A stretch of 64,000 bases of DNA. Origin: UBA1431 sp002329665. GTDB taxonomy: Bacteria; Bacillota; Clostridia; Christensenellales; UBA1431. The notes under the pieces are model-generated. The model was not told where the DNA came from, did not search any database, and saw only the letters and a list, made by a program, of their open reading frames with translations. Made by a program: the position numbers and the translations under genes. The DNA is taken from the NCBI GenBank assembly GCA_040772545.1, contig JAXGXY010000004.1:36236-100235 (forward strand). The letters are read 5' to 3'. Below are positions 41,756-50,810 of this stretch, one piece after another; position 1 is the stretch's first letter; the number at the start of each line of letters is the position of its first letter.

Positions 41756-42549
41756 AGGCGAGGTATTTCGATTCGCACGCGCATCTCACCGACGAGAACG
41801 CCGCCAAACTGGAGGCGGTGCTATCGGCCTGCGACGACGCCGGCGTGCGCCATATCCTGGACGTGGGGAGCAACCTTGCCGACAGCGCCCTGTGCGTCGC
41901 GCACGCGAAGGCGCAGGGCTGCATACACGCTGCCGCCGGGGTGCATCCGCACGCAGCGACGGACATTCCGCCCGGCGAGGGCATGGAGCGCCTGCGCGCG
42001 ATGGTGTCAGGAGGCGGCGTGACGGCGATCGGCGAAACCGGGCTCGACTACCACTACGACCGCGACTGGCGAGACGCGCAGCTCGAATGGTTCGAGGCGC
42101 AGCTCGGCCTGGCCGCCGAAACAGGGCTCCCGGTCGTGGTGCACGACCGCGAGGCGCACGGGGACGTCCTCGACGTCCTCAGGAGGCACAGGGGCAGGGT
42201 GACGGGCGTGCTCCACTGCTTTTCGGGGTCCTACGAAATGGCGATGGAATGCATTAAACTGGGCTTTTACATCTCGTTCTCGGGCAGCGTGACGTTCAAG
42301 AACGCCCGGCGGCTCCAGGAGACGGCATCCAGGCTGCCGCTTAGCCGGCTGCTGATCGAGACCGATTCGCCCTACCTGACGCCAGAGCCGATGCGCGGCC
42401 GCCGCCCCAATCAACCCGCGTACGTGGTGCACGTGGCCGAGGCCATCGCGCGGCTGCAGGGTACGGACGTCATAAATGTGGCCGAAACGACATTTGGAAA
42501 TGCGTGCGCCCTCTTCGGCATACGGGAAAAGGACGGGGAAAACACATGA
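41752..42549 (+). CDS. tatD: TatD family metal-dependent DNase
   Basis: 265 residues. Metal ligands: 'DSHAHLTD', Glu in 'IGETGLDYHYDRDW', His in 'VVVHDREAH', 'GVLHCFSGS' and Asp in 'LIETDSPYLTPEP'. A 3'-5' DNase/phosphoesterase fold of cytoplasmic type. Overlaps metG by four bases (ATGA) and the next gene likewise. Confidence 0.96.
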   Translation: MKARYFDSHAHLTDENAAKLEAVLSACDDAGVRHILDVGSNLADSALCVAHAKAQGCIHAAAGVHPHAATDIPPGEGMERLRAMVSGGGVTAIGETGLDYHYDRDWRDAQLEWFEAQLGLAAETGLPVVVHDREAHGDVLDVLRRHRGRVTGVLHCFSGSYEMAMECIKLGFYISFSGSVTFKNARRLQETASRLPLSRLLIETDSPYLTPEPMRGRRPNQPAYVVHVAEAIARLQGTDVINVAETTFGNACALFGIREKDGENT

Positions 42550-43166
42550 GCGGGCACAAGGACATATACGCCTACGATTATTTCGGGCAAGGCACATATA
42601 TCAACCTGACCAACCGCTGCACCAACCGCTGCACGTTCTGCATCCGGTCGACCGAGGAAGGCGTCGGCGGGCACGATCTCTGGCTCAGGCACGAGCCGGA
42701 CGCCGGGGAGGTGCTCGAGCAGCTCTGGGCCCTGCCGCCCTCGGACGAAGTGGTCTTCTGCGGCTACGGCGAGCCGACCGTCCGCCTCGGCGTGCTGCTC
42801 GAGGTGGCGCGCGCGGTCAAGGCGAAGGGGAAGCGCGTGCGCCTGAACACGAACGGCCACGGGAACCTGATCCACAAACGCAACATCGCGCCCGAGCTGA
42901 AGGGCCTGGTGGACACGGTATCCATCAGCCTCAACGCCCCGGACGCAGAAAGCTACGACGCGCTCTGCCGGCCGCAGGTGGACGGCGCCTTCGAGGCCGT
43001 GCTCGACTTTGCGCGGGCCTGCGCGGGCGTGATCCCCAGGGTCGTGCTTACGGTGATGGACATCATAGGGGAAGAGGCGATCGAGAAATGCCGCGCGCTC
43101 GCCGAGGAATCGGGAGCCGAGCTGCGCGTACGCCAACTCGTCGGCGAGCCCGCCGAAAACGGTTAA
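42546..43166 (+). CDS. TatD-associated radical SAM protein
   Basis: 206 residues, start at ATG 42546 overlapping the tatD stop. The SAM cluster motif is 'CTNRCTFC' (C-x3-C-x2-C), preceded by 'TYINLTNRC'; 'FCGYGEPTVRLG' is the SAM amino-group motif and 'RLNTNGHGN' follows. It belongs to the small radical SAM group recurrently found next to tatD; its reaction is unknown. No C-terminal extra cluster domain. Confidence 0.88.
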   Translation: MSGHKDIYAYDYFGQGTYINLTNRCTNRCTFCIRSTEEGVGGHDLWLRHEPDAGEVLEQLWALPPSDEVVFCGYGEPTVRLGVLLEVARAVKAKGKRVRLNTNGHGNLIHKRNIAPELKGLVDTVSISLNAPDAESYDALCRPQVDGAFEAVLDFARACAGVIPRVVLTVMDIIGEEAIEKCRALAEESGAELRVRQLVGEPAENG

Positions 43167-43197
43167 AAATCTATAATGATTCTGAATAATTCGGACA

Positions 43198-43231
43198 GCC
43201 CGTGTGGGGATTCCTGCGCGGGCATTTTTTT
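43198..43231 (+). terminator. Intrinsic terminator after the metG-tatD-radical SAM operon
   Basis: GCCCG (43198-43202) pairs with CGGGC (43219-43223); seven T at 43225-43231. Confidence 0.65.
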
Positions 43232-43317
43232 ATTCTCCGTTGTGAAAGCAGCAGCGTGCCGGCGCATATACGGTTATTGTTGCGCCAAGGTTTCGAAAAA
43301 AAGACAGGAGAAGTTTA

Positions 43318-43398
43318 ATGTCGTCAAGGTGGGGGAACAAATGTGAAAAGGATGCATATGTTGTGCAATGTGGGAGCGGAAGTGGAGGCAAGGTTTGA
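43318..43398 (+). CDS. Possible 26-residue peptide in the leader region
   Basis: An ATG seven bases after AGGAG (43306-43310) opens 26 codons ending in TGA at 43396-43398, inside the -35 box of the next gene's promoter. The peptide has two Cys and a Gly/Ser-rich end. Nothing but the ribosome site supports it. Confidence 0.3.
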   Translation: MSSRWGNKCEKDAYVVQCGSGSGGKV

Positions 43399-43423
43399 CA
43401 AAGTAAGAAATCTGTAATAAACT
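43395..43423 (+). promoter_or_regulatory. Promoter for the yabE-like gene
   Basis: TTGACA (43395-43400), 17-base spacer, TAAACT (43418-43423). A TAATAA three bases earlier is an alternative -10. Confidence 0.5.
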
Positions 43424-43472
43424 TGTAAAACACCTGAGGGCCGCTCGGAACGGCCTGACAAGGAGGAACAAG

Positions 43473-44921
43473 ATGAGACGTCATCGCAGGTCGGGTTGGG
43501 GAGATATCAGAGTCGACTCGGCAAGCTATATGAACGGCGTTTTGTATTCGAAGCGTAAGACCGGCAGTGTCCATGCGCCAAAGACGAAGAAAGCGCTGGG
43601 GAATGCCTTTTCGCGGCTGAAGGCCGTTTTTAGGCTATTGCTCCTGCCGCTGGGCCTTTTGGGGCAGTTGATACAGAGCCTGATCAACAGCAAGGCGGCT
43701 CGCAAGAAGATGCCGTCGCGGGTCCGGCTGGCGACCAAGGAACTGAAGAAACCCACCAGACTCAGGCAGGCCGAACACATCACCGTCCAGATGGACCTGG
43801 GCAGACCGGCCACGGTGCGGGCGGTCGCGGCGATCGCGGGGGAGCGCCCGCGCCGCCGTGGAGTCCTGTTCGGCGCGGCCTGTTTCGTACTGTGCGTGCT
43901 GTCGGCGGCGGTCGCGCCCGCGCTTGCGGCTCCGCCGGAAGGATCGACGATCTTCACTTTCTGCGACAACGGCCGCGTCATCAACGCCGTTTCCAGCGCG
44001 GGCACCGTACAGGACTTCCTCAAGGAAAACGGCGTGGAACTGTCTGTCGGGGACGAGATGAACGTCAAAAAAGACGCCCCGCTGCTAGAGGGCATGGTTG
44101 TTTCGATCGACAGGGCGATTCCCGTCACGGTAGTGAGCGGGGGCCGGAGGCTGGCGGCGGGCATACGGTCGGGCACGGTGGCCGATGCGCTAAAATCGGC
44201 CGGCGTCAGGCCTGACGAAAACGACCGCGTTTCCCCGTCGCTGGATACGAAGGTGCGCGCGGGGATGACCATCAACCATACGGTCGTCGAGGTGGCCTAT
44301 ATTTCCCGTACGGAGCTTGTGCCCTACAAGACGGTGTACAAACGAACATCCTCGCTGAGCAAAGGAAAAGAAAAGATCGAAAAGTACGGCGTCAACGGCA
44401 AGGTAAGCCATAAGATAAGGATAAACTACGAGGACGGCAAGGAGGTTTCCCGCTACGAGATCGATTCGAGCGTCGTAAGAAACCCCTCCGACGAGGTGGT
44501 GCTGATAGGCACCAAGGTGGCGTCCGTTGCCACGTCCGGCGGTTCGGGTTCGTCCGGATCGTCCAGCAGTTCGGGTTCGACCGGATCGTCTTCCTCGGGC
44601 TCTTCGGGGAGCGGGGCGGTCTCGGGCGTCCTTTCCCCCAGCAAGATCCGCACGACGAAGCGCATGAGCGCGACGGCCTATACGTTCACGGGGCACAGGA
44701 CCGCGACCGGCACGTATCCGCGCCGCGGCACCGTGGCGGTGAATCCGTCCGTGATCCCGTACGGCACCAGGCTCTATATCGAAGGCTACGGCTACGGCGT
44801 CGCCGAAGACACCGGCTCGTTCATCTACTCCCACTCCAACAGGATCGACCTGTTCATGGAATCCCTCGGCCAGTGCTACAGCTGGGGCTGCCGGACGGTA
44901 AATGTCTATATCCTCAAATGA
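43473..44921 (+). CDS. yabE: YabE-like cell-wall protein (DUF348, G5 and 3D domains)
   Basis: 482 residues; AGGAGG precedes the ATG. An unusually long basic N-terminal part (about 128 residues) comes before the single membrane/signal helix ('GVLFGAACFVLCVLSAAVAPALA'). Outside: two DUF348 repeats (about 160-270), a G5 domain ('YKTVYKRTSSLSKGKEKIEKYGVNG' in parts), a Ser/Gly linker, and a C-terminal 3D barrel with 'SATAYTF', 'IPYGTRLYI' and the acidic pair in 'VAEDTGSF' and 'RIDLFM'. 3D domains are muralytic or wall-binding (MltA-like fold). Position before rsmA equals that of B. subtilis yabE; rnmV, which lies between them there, is absent here. Confidence 0.88.
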   Translation: MRRHRRSGWGDIRVDSASYMNGVLYSKRKTGSVHAPKTKKALGNAFSRLKAVFRLLLLPLGLLGQLIQSLINSKAARKKMPSRVRLATKELKKPTRLRQAEHITVQMDLGRPATVRAVAAIAGERPRRRGVLFGAACFVLCVLSAAVAPALAAPPEGSTIFTFCDNGRVINAVSSAGTVQDFLKENGVELSVGDEMNVKKDAPLLEGMVVSIDRAIPVTVVSGGRRLAAGIRSGTVADALKSAGVRPDENDRVSPSLDTKVRAGMTINHTVVEVAYISRTELVPYKTVYKRTSSLSKGKEKIEKYGVNGKVSHKIRINYEDGKEVSRYEIDSSVVRNPSDEVVLIGTKVASVATSGGSGSSGSSSSSGSTGSSSSGSSGSGAVSGVLSPSKIRTTKRMSATAYTFTGHRTATGTYPRRGTVAVNPSVIPYGTRLYIEGYGYGVAEDTGSFIYSHSNRIDLFMESLGQCYSWGCRTVNVYILK

Positions 44922-44970
44922 AATCCGGCTCAGACGGTGGCCTTGGGGCCTACAGTCTGGCCAACGAAAA

Positions 44971-44997
44971 AAAAACGGCGCGAAATGCGCCGTTTTT
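44971..44997. terminator. Intrinsic terminator between yabE and rsmA
   Basis: AAAAACGGCGC (44971-44981), GAAAT loop, GCGCCGTTTTT (44987-44997): perfect 11-bp stem. Confidence 0.85.
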
Positions 44998-45116
44998 CCG
45001 ACGATACGCTGTGTTGGCCTCCGGCGCCATTGTACGGAAGACGGAGGCCGCGGCGCCCAACCACGGGGCATCTGCCGGCGCCGTGCGTTAACCAAGATGC
45101 AGGGAGAGACGTTATC

Positions 45117-45989
45117 ATGCGGGAATTCACCGGGTCCCTGACCTCGCCCGCCGTGCTGGCCGGGCTGTTTCGCGAATTCGGGGTCGTCCCCCTCAAGAAG
45201 CTGGGCCAGAATTATCTGGTGGACGCCAACGTCCTTTCGAGGATAGCGTCGGCCGCAGACCTCGGCGAAGAATCCTTCTGCCTGGAGATCGGGCCCGGCG
45301 CGGGCGCGCTCACGGCCCAACTCGCGCTAAGGGCCGCCAGGGTGGTGGCGGTGGAAGTGGACAGGGGGCTGATCCCGCTGCTACGGTTCACCCTCCAGGC
45401 CTTCGACAACGTGCGCATCGTGCACGGCGACATCCTCAGGCAGGACCTGCACGCGCTCGCCGACGAGCATTTTGGCGGCGCGCCGTTCGCGGTCGCGGCG
45501 AACCTGCCCTACAACATCACGACGCCGGCCATAATGCTGCTGCTCGAAAGCGGGCTGCCGGTGACGCATATGGTGCTTCTCGTCCAGCGGGAAGCGGGCG
45601 AAAGGCTGAACGCCAAGCCGGGCACGAAGGAGTACGGGGCGCTGTCCGTCGTGGCGCAGTGGGCTTATACGGCGCAAACCCTGTTCGCCGTGAGCCCGAA
45701 CTGCTTCATGCCAAAGCCCGGGGTGGAGTCGGTGGTCGTGCGGCTGCAGGCGAGAGAGCGCCCCGTGGCCGACGTGGACGACCGGCGGGCGTTTTTCGGC
45801 ATGGTCCGCGCGCTGTTTGCGATGCGCAGGAAGACGGTCTTGAACAACCTGCTCGCATACCGCAGGGATATGGGGAGGGAAGCGGCGCTTTTTGCCCTCG
45901 AAACCGCGGGCATCCGCCCCGGCGCCCGGACCGAAACCCTCCCGATCGCCGCGCTTGCGGAGCTTTACGCCGTAGTGCACGGGAAATGA
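45117..45989 (+). CDS. rsmA: 16S rRNA dimethyladenosine transferase (KsgA)
   Basis: 290 residues from the ATG at 45117 (GGGAGAG upstream); an earlier open stretch in frame covers the terminator and is not coding. 'KKLGQNYLVDANVL', motif I 'LEIGPGAGALTAQL', 'VEVDRGLIPLL' and the catalytic 'NLPYNITTPA' are complete. Dimethylates A1518 and A1519 of 16S rRNA, a late 30S assembly step. Followed by its own terminator. Confidence 0.96.
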   Translation: MREFTGSLTSPAVLAGLFREFGVVPLKKLGQNYLVDANVLSRIASAADLGEESFCLEIGPGAGALTAQLALRAARVVAVEVDRGLIPLLRFTLQAFDNVRIVHGDILRQDLHALADEHFGGAPFAVAANLPYNITTPAIMLLLESGLPVTHMVLLVQREAGERLNAKPGTKEYGALSVVAQWAYTAQTLFAVSPNCFMPKPGVESVVVRLQARERPVADVDDRRAFFGMVRALFAMRRKTVLNNLLAYRRDMGREAALFALETAGIRPGARTETLPIAALAELYAVVHGK

Positions 45990-46050
45990 AGGGAAATCGC
46001 AAACAAACGCTCGCAGCGGACGGTTGAGGGCATTTAACGCAATAGAAGCA

Positions 46051-46086
46051 AAAACCCCGGCAGGCAGACGCCGCCGGGGTTTTTTG
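46051..46086 (+). terminator. Intrinsic terminator after rsmA
   Basis: ACCCCGGC (46054-46061) pairs with GCCGGGGT (46073-46080), followed by five more T. Confidence 0.8.
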
Positions 46087-46186
46087 TGTGGGCTTCGGGC
46101 CTTTTTGTTCGTTTTAGGAGAACAACCCGGCGGCGTGCATATACTGACAGGGGGAACGCAATATTCGTTTGGGAGGCGTTGGTACA

Positions 46187-47539
46187 TTGCAGATATTCAA
46201 GAAAATGCTCATGTTACATACGAAAGGAGGCAAAATCGCCGGATGGTGCGGCCTGAACGACGGTCCCAACGGGGTCGCGGTCCTTGTTGAAGTGCACGGG
46301 GCGCCACAGGGACGGCTGGAGGCGGTCCTTTTCACGAAAACCGGCGAACACGCGCTCGGAACGATGGAAGCGGCCGGCCGAAGCGCCAAGGGGAACTGGC
46401 GATACACCGGGAAGACCGGGGAAATCGAGGGGATCAGGATCGCGGATCCGGCCGCGCAGTATGTGGCTAGGGGCGGCATGGCACCGGCACGTGCGAGGCC
46501 GGCCGCAAAGGCGGATGAGGGCGCCCCGAAGGAACCAAAGGCCGTCCCGATCCCCGTCGTGCCCGAACCCGCCGAGAAGCGGTTAGTGACCAAAACCGAA
46601 ACAACGCCGGCGCGTGAAGTCATCGCCCGCGAAGCCCGGGCCCCCTCGCCGGAAGACCGGGCGCCCGTGCCGCCTGCGGCAGCCGCTTTGCCGGAACCGA
46701 TCGCCCTGCCGGAAACGGCCCCGGCCGAAGCGGCGCTGCCCCCGGCCTCGACAGTACCGTCCGAAGCGGCACTGCCGTCCGCCGCGCCGGAGCCGCTGGC
46801 GGTATACGATGAAAACAACGTCGATAGCGCTTTTTTGGCGCGGACCGAAATGCGGCTGTATGACGGAGGCCGCGGAAGCGGACGGCAGTCGCGCCCCGCG
46901 GAAAAAACGTCCCCGTCCGCGGCCGTAACTGGCGGAAAAACGAATGCGCGCGGGACCGAAAGCGCTAAGCGGCCGCCCCGGGCCGCCAACGCCGCAGCCC
47001 CGTCCTGGACAGACGCGCCGCTCCCCCTGATGGAAATTCCTGATGGACTTGAAGCGGAGCCGGAAGCGGCGGCCGCTCACGAAACGGACGGGGAAGCGGG
47101 GGAAAGGGACGCGCGCATAAAAACGCTGCTCGAGAGCGCTATGGAGCCCGCCGGGGAAGAGGCGCCGCCTGAGTTGCCCAACGATAAGGAAGCGCCGGAA
47201 CCGAAAAAAAAGGCCCCCGACCTTATCGAGGTGCTTTCGTTATCGGACGTTCCCCGTTCCGGTGCGGAAGAAAGCGCGCTGGGCGAGGGCAGCGGCAAAG
47301 AGGGCGTGCTGGGCAAAGGCGCATGGTGGCGCGTGGAGCAGCCGGGGGTCGACGGCTGGCATTATCTGGCCGGCGAGCTGACGGCCAAGAACGGGGCCCG
47401 CGTGCGCGCGATCGCGCTCGAGGCGGAATGCGACCGGCTTCCGGAACATCTCAGGGGCTGGGCGCAGAAGGTCGACGATTATTTCGTGGTCCTCATCGAC
47501 GCGAAAACGGGCGCGGTCCTGCCTGACGACGCGTGCTAA
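46187..47539 (+). CDS. Hypothetical protein with Pro/Ala/Glu-rich central region
   Basis: About 450 residues, start taken at a TTG (46187) ten bases after GGGAGG; a TTG at 46169 and an ATG at 46205 are alternatives. The first 100 residues look folded ('GWCGLNDGPNGVAVLVEVHG'), about 240 residues in the middle are low-complexity Pro/Ala/Glu and probably disordered, and the last 75 look folded again ('WWRVEQPGVDGWHYLAGEL', 'YFVVLIDAKTGAVLPDD'). No signal peptide or membrane helix. Family not recognised. Converges with the PBP2 gene and overlaps its end by four bases. Confidence 0.7.
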   Translation: MQIFKKMLMLHTKGGKIAGWCGLNDGPNGVAVLVEVHGAPQGRLEAVLFTKTGEHALGTMEAAGRSAKGNWRYTGKTGEIEGIRIADPAAQYVARGGMAPARARPAAKADEGAPKEPKAVPIPVVPEPAEKRLVTKTETTPAREVIAREARAPSPEDRAPVPPAAAALPEPIALPETAPAEAALPPASTVPSEAALPSAAPEPLAVYDENNVDSAFLARTEMRLYDGGRGSGRQSRPAEKTSPSAAVTGGKTNARGTESAKRPPRAANAAAPSWTDAPLPLMEIPDGLEAEPEAAAAHETDGEAGERDARIKTLLESAMEPAGEEAPPELPNDKEAPEPKKKAPDLIEVLSLSDVPRSGAEESALGEGSGKEGVLGKGAWWRVEQPGVDGWHYLAGELTAKNGARVRAIALEAECDRLPEHLRGWAQKVDDYFVVLIDAKTGAVLPDDAC

Positions 47540-50241
47540 CGCGAAAGGCCGGCGCGGGGCGTGAGGGGGGTGCCCGTTCCCCGGTCGAAGCAGGCTTCCA
47601 GTATGGCGCGGCCCACGGGCGCGGCGTACGTTCCCTGCCCGCCCTGCGCGATGACGACGGCTACGGCGATCTGCGGGTCGTCGGCGGGTGCGTAGCCGAC
47701 GAACCAAGCGCAGGCGTCCTTGCCGCTCATCTGGGCGCTGCCGGTCTTTCCCGCAACCGACAGAGCACAATTCCTGAATGCCGAGGAGGCGGTGCCATAA
47801 GACACCGCTTTTTCCATGCCCGCGCGTATCGTTGCCAGCACGGACTGCCGCACGCCGAGGGAACCGGTGTTAGCGGGGGCCGGCGCCGCCGGCATGTCGC
47901 CGGCCGTGCCCGCGAAGAGCCGCGGGACGACGCGTGTGCCGCCGTTGGCGATCTGGGCCGTGTAGGACGCCATCTGTATCAGGGTCGTCGTGTGTCCGCC
48001 CTGGCCGATGGCCGAGCTCAATACGTTGGCCGGCCGGTAGCGGTATGCCTGAATAAGGTCGTTCAGCCCGCGCTGCAACGTTTTGTCGGTTACGTTCAAA
48101 GCTTTGAGCTTTTTTACGACCTGGGTAAAAGACGTATATCCGGCCATTTCCCTGGAAGCGCGGCGAAGCGAAGCGTCGTCCAGCATGGGGAGCGCGCTCT
48201 TTAGGCGGCTGTAGATCCTCTTTTCCAGGCTGGCAACGTAGTAGCCGGCGGAGTCCACGCTGCCCGCGGCTTCGCTGGGCAGGTCGATGCCGGTCTTTTG
48301 CCCCATGCCGTATTTGCGCGCGTATTTTTCTATGGCGTCCGCGCCCAGCCGGTCGCCGAGCGCGTAGAAGTAATAGTTGCAAGAGACGGCAAGCGCTTCT
48401 TCCATGTCCACTTTTCCGTGCGTCCCTCCTCCGCTCGTGTAAAGCCAACAGGCCGGCGCGTTTACTTGCGAGTATTTCGTGTAGCGCCCCTGGTCTTCGA
48501 TTTGTTCGCCAGCTTTTATGGCGCCTTCCGCGAGCCCGGCCGTCGCCACCACCATCTTGAAGGTAGAGCCGGGCGGGAGGGCGGTGCTCACGGCGTTGTT
48601 TACGAGCGGCCGGGAAAGGGTCGGGTCGGTGGACTCAAAAAGGGTGCCGTCCTCGAAATAGCGCGGGGAAAGGGCTTCCCATGCGGCGCGGCTGATCGTC
48701 CCCGCCGCGAAAAGGTTCGGGTCGTAATTGGGCAGGCTGGCCATGCATATGACTTCCCCGGTATGGACGTTTATCGCCACGGCGGCGCCGACGTTTGCCC
48801 ATCTGTACGCCTGCCCCAGCCGCCCGCTCTGTATGTCCTTCATCGTCTGCGCGAGCGATTCCTCGGCGACGCGCTGCACGTCCGAATCGATAGTGAGGAT
48901 GATGTCCTGTCCGGCCTCCCCGTAGGACAACCGCCGTTCGTTGACCGGCCGTCCCCATGCGTCCACATCCACGCAGATGACGGACGGCACGCCACGCAGG
49001 AACGCTTCGTACTGTTTTTCGAGGCCGTCGCGGCCGACGAGATCGGCGTTGAGGTCGTATCCCAGGGCTTTGTAGGCTTCAGCATGTTCCGCGGTAATGC
49101 GTCCGATATGGCCGAGGACCGGCGAAAGGAGGGTGCCTTGGGGATACTCGCGCACCCAACCCTGTTCGATCCGGATGCCGGGCAGGCCTTCTTTGAACCG
49201 CTCCACGGCCGCTATGGCCGTATCGGAAACGTCGGTCGCCAGCGTTATCGAATGGTTGGCCGGCGTGCCGAGGCGGGACGCTTCGAGACGCACGGCGGCC
49301 ACCGCCAGCGCGCCCCGGGTGCCTGTGTTTTCCGGTATGCCGTAGCGTTTAACCAGCGCCGCGAGGCAGTCCCTGGCCGTGGCCGCCGCGTGCAGGCCCA
49401 AGTCGTTTCGGAGCCGTTTGATCTCCGGCGTTTCCCAGGCCGCCTTGCCCGTTAAGGCGTCCCAGACCATGGGGAGACAGGCACTGCCCGGACCGCAGGC
49501 GACGGGATGTTTTTTTTCGATCATGTTATAAAGCCCGAGCGCGTCCCGGGCGTCCAGGGTTTCCGCCGTATCGGGGTTGAGGACGATGTCGTAGTTCCCG
49601 GGAAGATCGCCGGGTTCGAGCCGGAGACGGGAAAACTGCCTGCTGCCCGCCTGGAGCGAACGGACGTCGTCGGCGGTCGCCTCGTTGACGAGCACGGTCT
49701 TCGGGTCGCGCGCCGCAAGCAGCACGGCGGCCGCCGACAGCGCCTCCTGCGGCGTGAAGGAAGCGGGGACGTCCAGCTTCTTGCGCAGGATCCCCAACGC
49801 GTCCGACGCGCTTTGGCCGGGCGATATCCCCAGCGCGGTCTGAAAGTCGCTGAGTTCCTGCGTATCAAAGGCCACGTCCTGGCCGTCGCTTGCCGCAGGT
49901 GCCAGCGGCAGCGTGCACGAGAGCGTTTCGCCCGCGGAAACGAGCAGCGTGCAGGCGTCGAGGATGGTCCCGTTCAGGTTTTCCCGCGGCAATTCGGACG
50001 GATGGAGGCGGATCTCGGGAACGCCGGCGCTTCGTGCGAGCACCCGCCCGTAACGGTCCAGTATGTTCCCGCGGGGGGCGGCGTTATAAACGAGGCGGCC
50101 GGATTGGGAAAGCGCGATCTCCGTGAGTTCGGCGCCTTCCACGCACTGAAGGTGGAAAAGACGCAGCGAAAGGATTCCGAACAGGACCGCGCAGATCATG
50201 AATTGCAGGCGTTTGCGTCGCCAGTTTTTTCTCCGTGGCAT
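47536..50241 (-). CDS. Penicillin-binding protein 2-type D,D-transpeptidase
   Basis: 901 residues from the ATG at 50241 (GGAGGG six bases upstream); a longer open frame upstream is not coding. One N-terminal membrane helix ('LQFMICAVLFGILSLRLF'), a dimerisation domain ('APRGNILDRYGRVLARS'), and the transpeptidase with SxxK 'STFK' (Ser 559), SxN 'SCN' (620-622) and KTG (832-834). No PASTA domains. It crosslinks peptidoglycan; size and layout fit the MrdA/PBP2 elongation class, though about 200 residues longer than typical because of insertions in the pedestal region. Not next to mreBCD or rodA here. Confidence 0.92.
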   Translation of the reverse strand: MPRRKNWRRKRLQFMICAVLFGILSLRLFHLQCVEGAELTEIALSQSGRLVYNAAPRGNILDRYGRVLARSAGVPEIRLHPSELPRENLNGTILDACTLLVSAGETLSCTLPLAPAASDGQDVAFDTQELSDFQTALGISPGQSASDALGILRKKLDVPASFTPQEALSAAAVLLAARDPKTVLVNEATADDVRSLQAGSRQFSRLRLEPGDLPGNYDIVLNPDTAETLDARDALGLYNMIEKKHPVACGPGSACLPMVWDALTGKAAWETPEIKRLRNDLGLHAAATARDCLAALVKRYGIPENTGTRGALAVAAVRLEASRLGTPANHSITLATDVSDTAIAAVERFKEGLPGIRIEQGWVREYPQGTLLSPVLGHIGRITAEHAEAYKALGYDLNADLVGRDGLEKQYEAFLRGVPSVICVDVDAWGRPVNERRLSYGEAGQDIILTIDSDVQRVAEESLAQTMKDIQSGRLGQAYRWANVGAAVAINVHTGEVICMASLPNYDPNLFAAGTISRAAWEALSPRYFEDGTLFESTDPTLSRPLVNNAVSTALPPGSTFKMVVATAGLAEGAIKAGEQIEDQGRYTKYSQVNAPACWLYTSGGGTHGKVDMEEALAVSCNYYFYALGDRLGADAIEKYARKYGMGQKTGIDLPSEAAGSVDSAGYYVASLEKRIYSRLKSALPMLDDASLRRASREMAGYTSFTQVVKKLKALNVTDKTLQRGLNDLIQAYRYRPANVLSSAIGQGGHTTTLIQMASYTAQIANGGTRVVPRLFAGTAGDMPAAPAPANTGSLGVRQSVLATIRAGMEKAVSYGTASSAFRNCALSVAGKTGSAQMSGKDACAWFVGYAPADDPQIAVAVVIAQGGQGTYAAPVGRAILEACFDRGTGTPLTPRAGLSR

Positions 50242-50641
50242 CCCTGTCCCTCCGTGAGCGCAGTTTGTCTTCAGTATTCCCCGTATCGTATGAATATAAG
50301 CGGGTTGGCCGAAGACAAAGCGCAGTGTTTTGGCTGTTTTTTGACGCGCGCCACGGAAGCTTACAGTCATCGAAATGGCCGGTTTTAAGGAGGATGAAGG
50401 CGGTATCCCGTACCCTTTTACGGGGAAATAAAGACAAATTTGCGAAAGTTTGTCGCCGTTCCAATTTTTATGCACTCATTCATAAATGCGAATGTCGAAT
50501 CACGCGATATTTCAAATAAATTGAAGAAACGGCGATTCCGCACAGCAAAATCGTCAAGGATTGGGTGAAATCAATAGAAAATGGGAAGTAGTGGCATCAA
50601 ATGTGATAATGTATCAATATTTTTTGCCATTAACGCAGGTT
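50242..50641. other. Intergenic region upstream of spo0A; possible 0A-box
   Basis: About 400 bases between the divergent PBP2 gene and the spo0A promoter, GC falling steadily towards spo0A. A TGTCGAA (50493-50499) matches the Spo0A-binding core. A stem CCCGT/ACGGG is seen near 50408-50426. No gene recognised. Confidence 0.4.
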
Positions 50642-50670
50642 TTGACATTGGAAAAGTTACCCGTTATTTC
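50642..50670 (+). promoter_or_regulatory. Likely promoter for spo0A
   Basis: TTGACA (50642-50647), 17-base spacer, TATTTC (50665-50670). A TATAAT at 50743-50748 without a -35 is an alternative. Leader about 135 bases. Confidence 0.45.
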
Positions 50671-50810
50671 ATAAAATATAAACAGCCAGCAAGGTATATT
50701 TTTCAAAAGGTCATACGACGTAATGTGATAAATAAACTTCGATATAATGGTAGCTTTTGGGTCCGGAGCGGCACTAAAGGGGAAGAGCATTATATTTGGG
50801 GGGTTGTATC

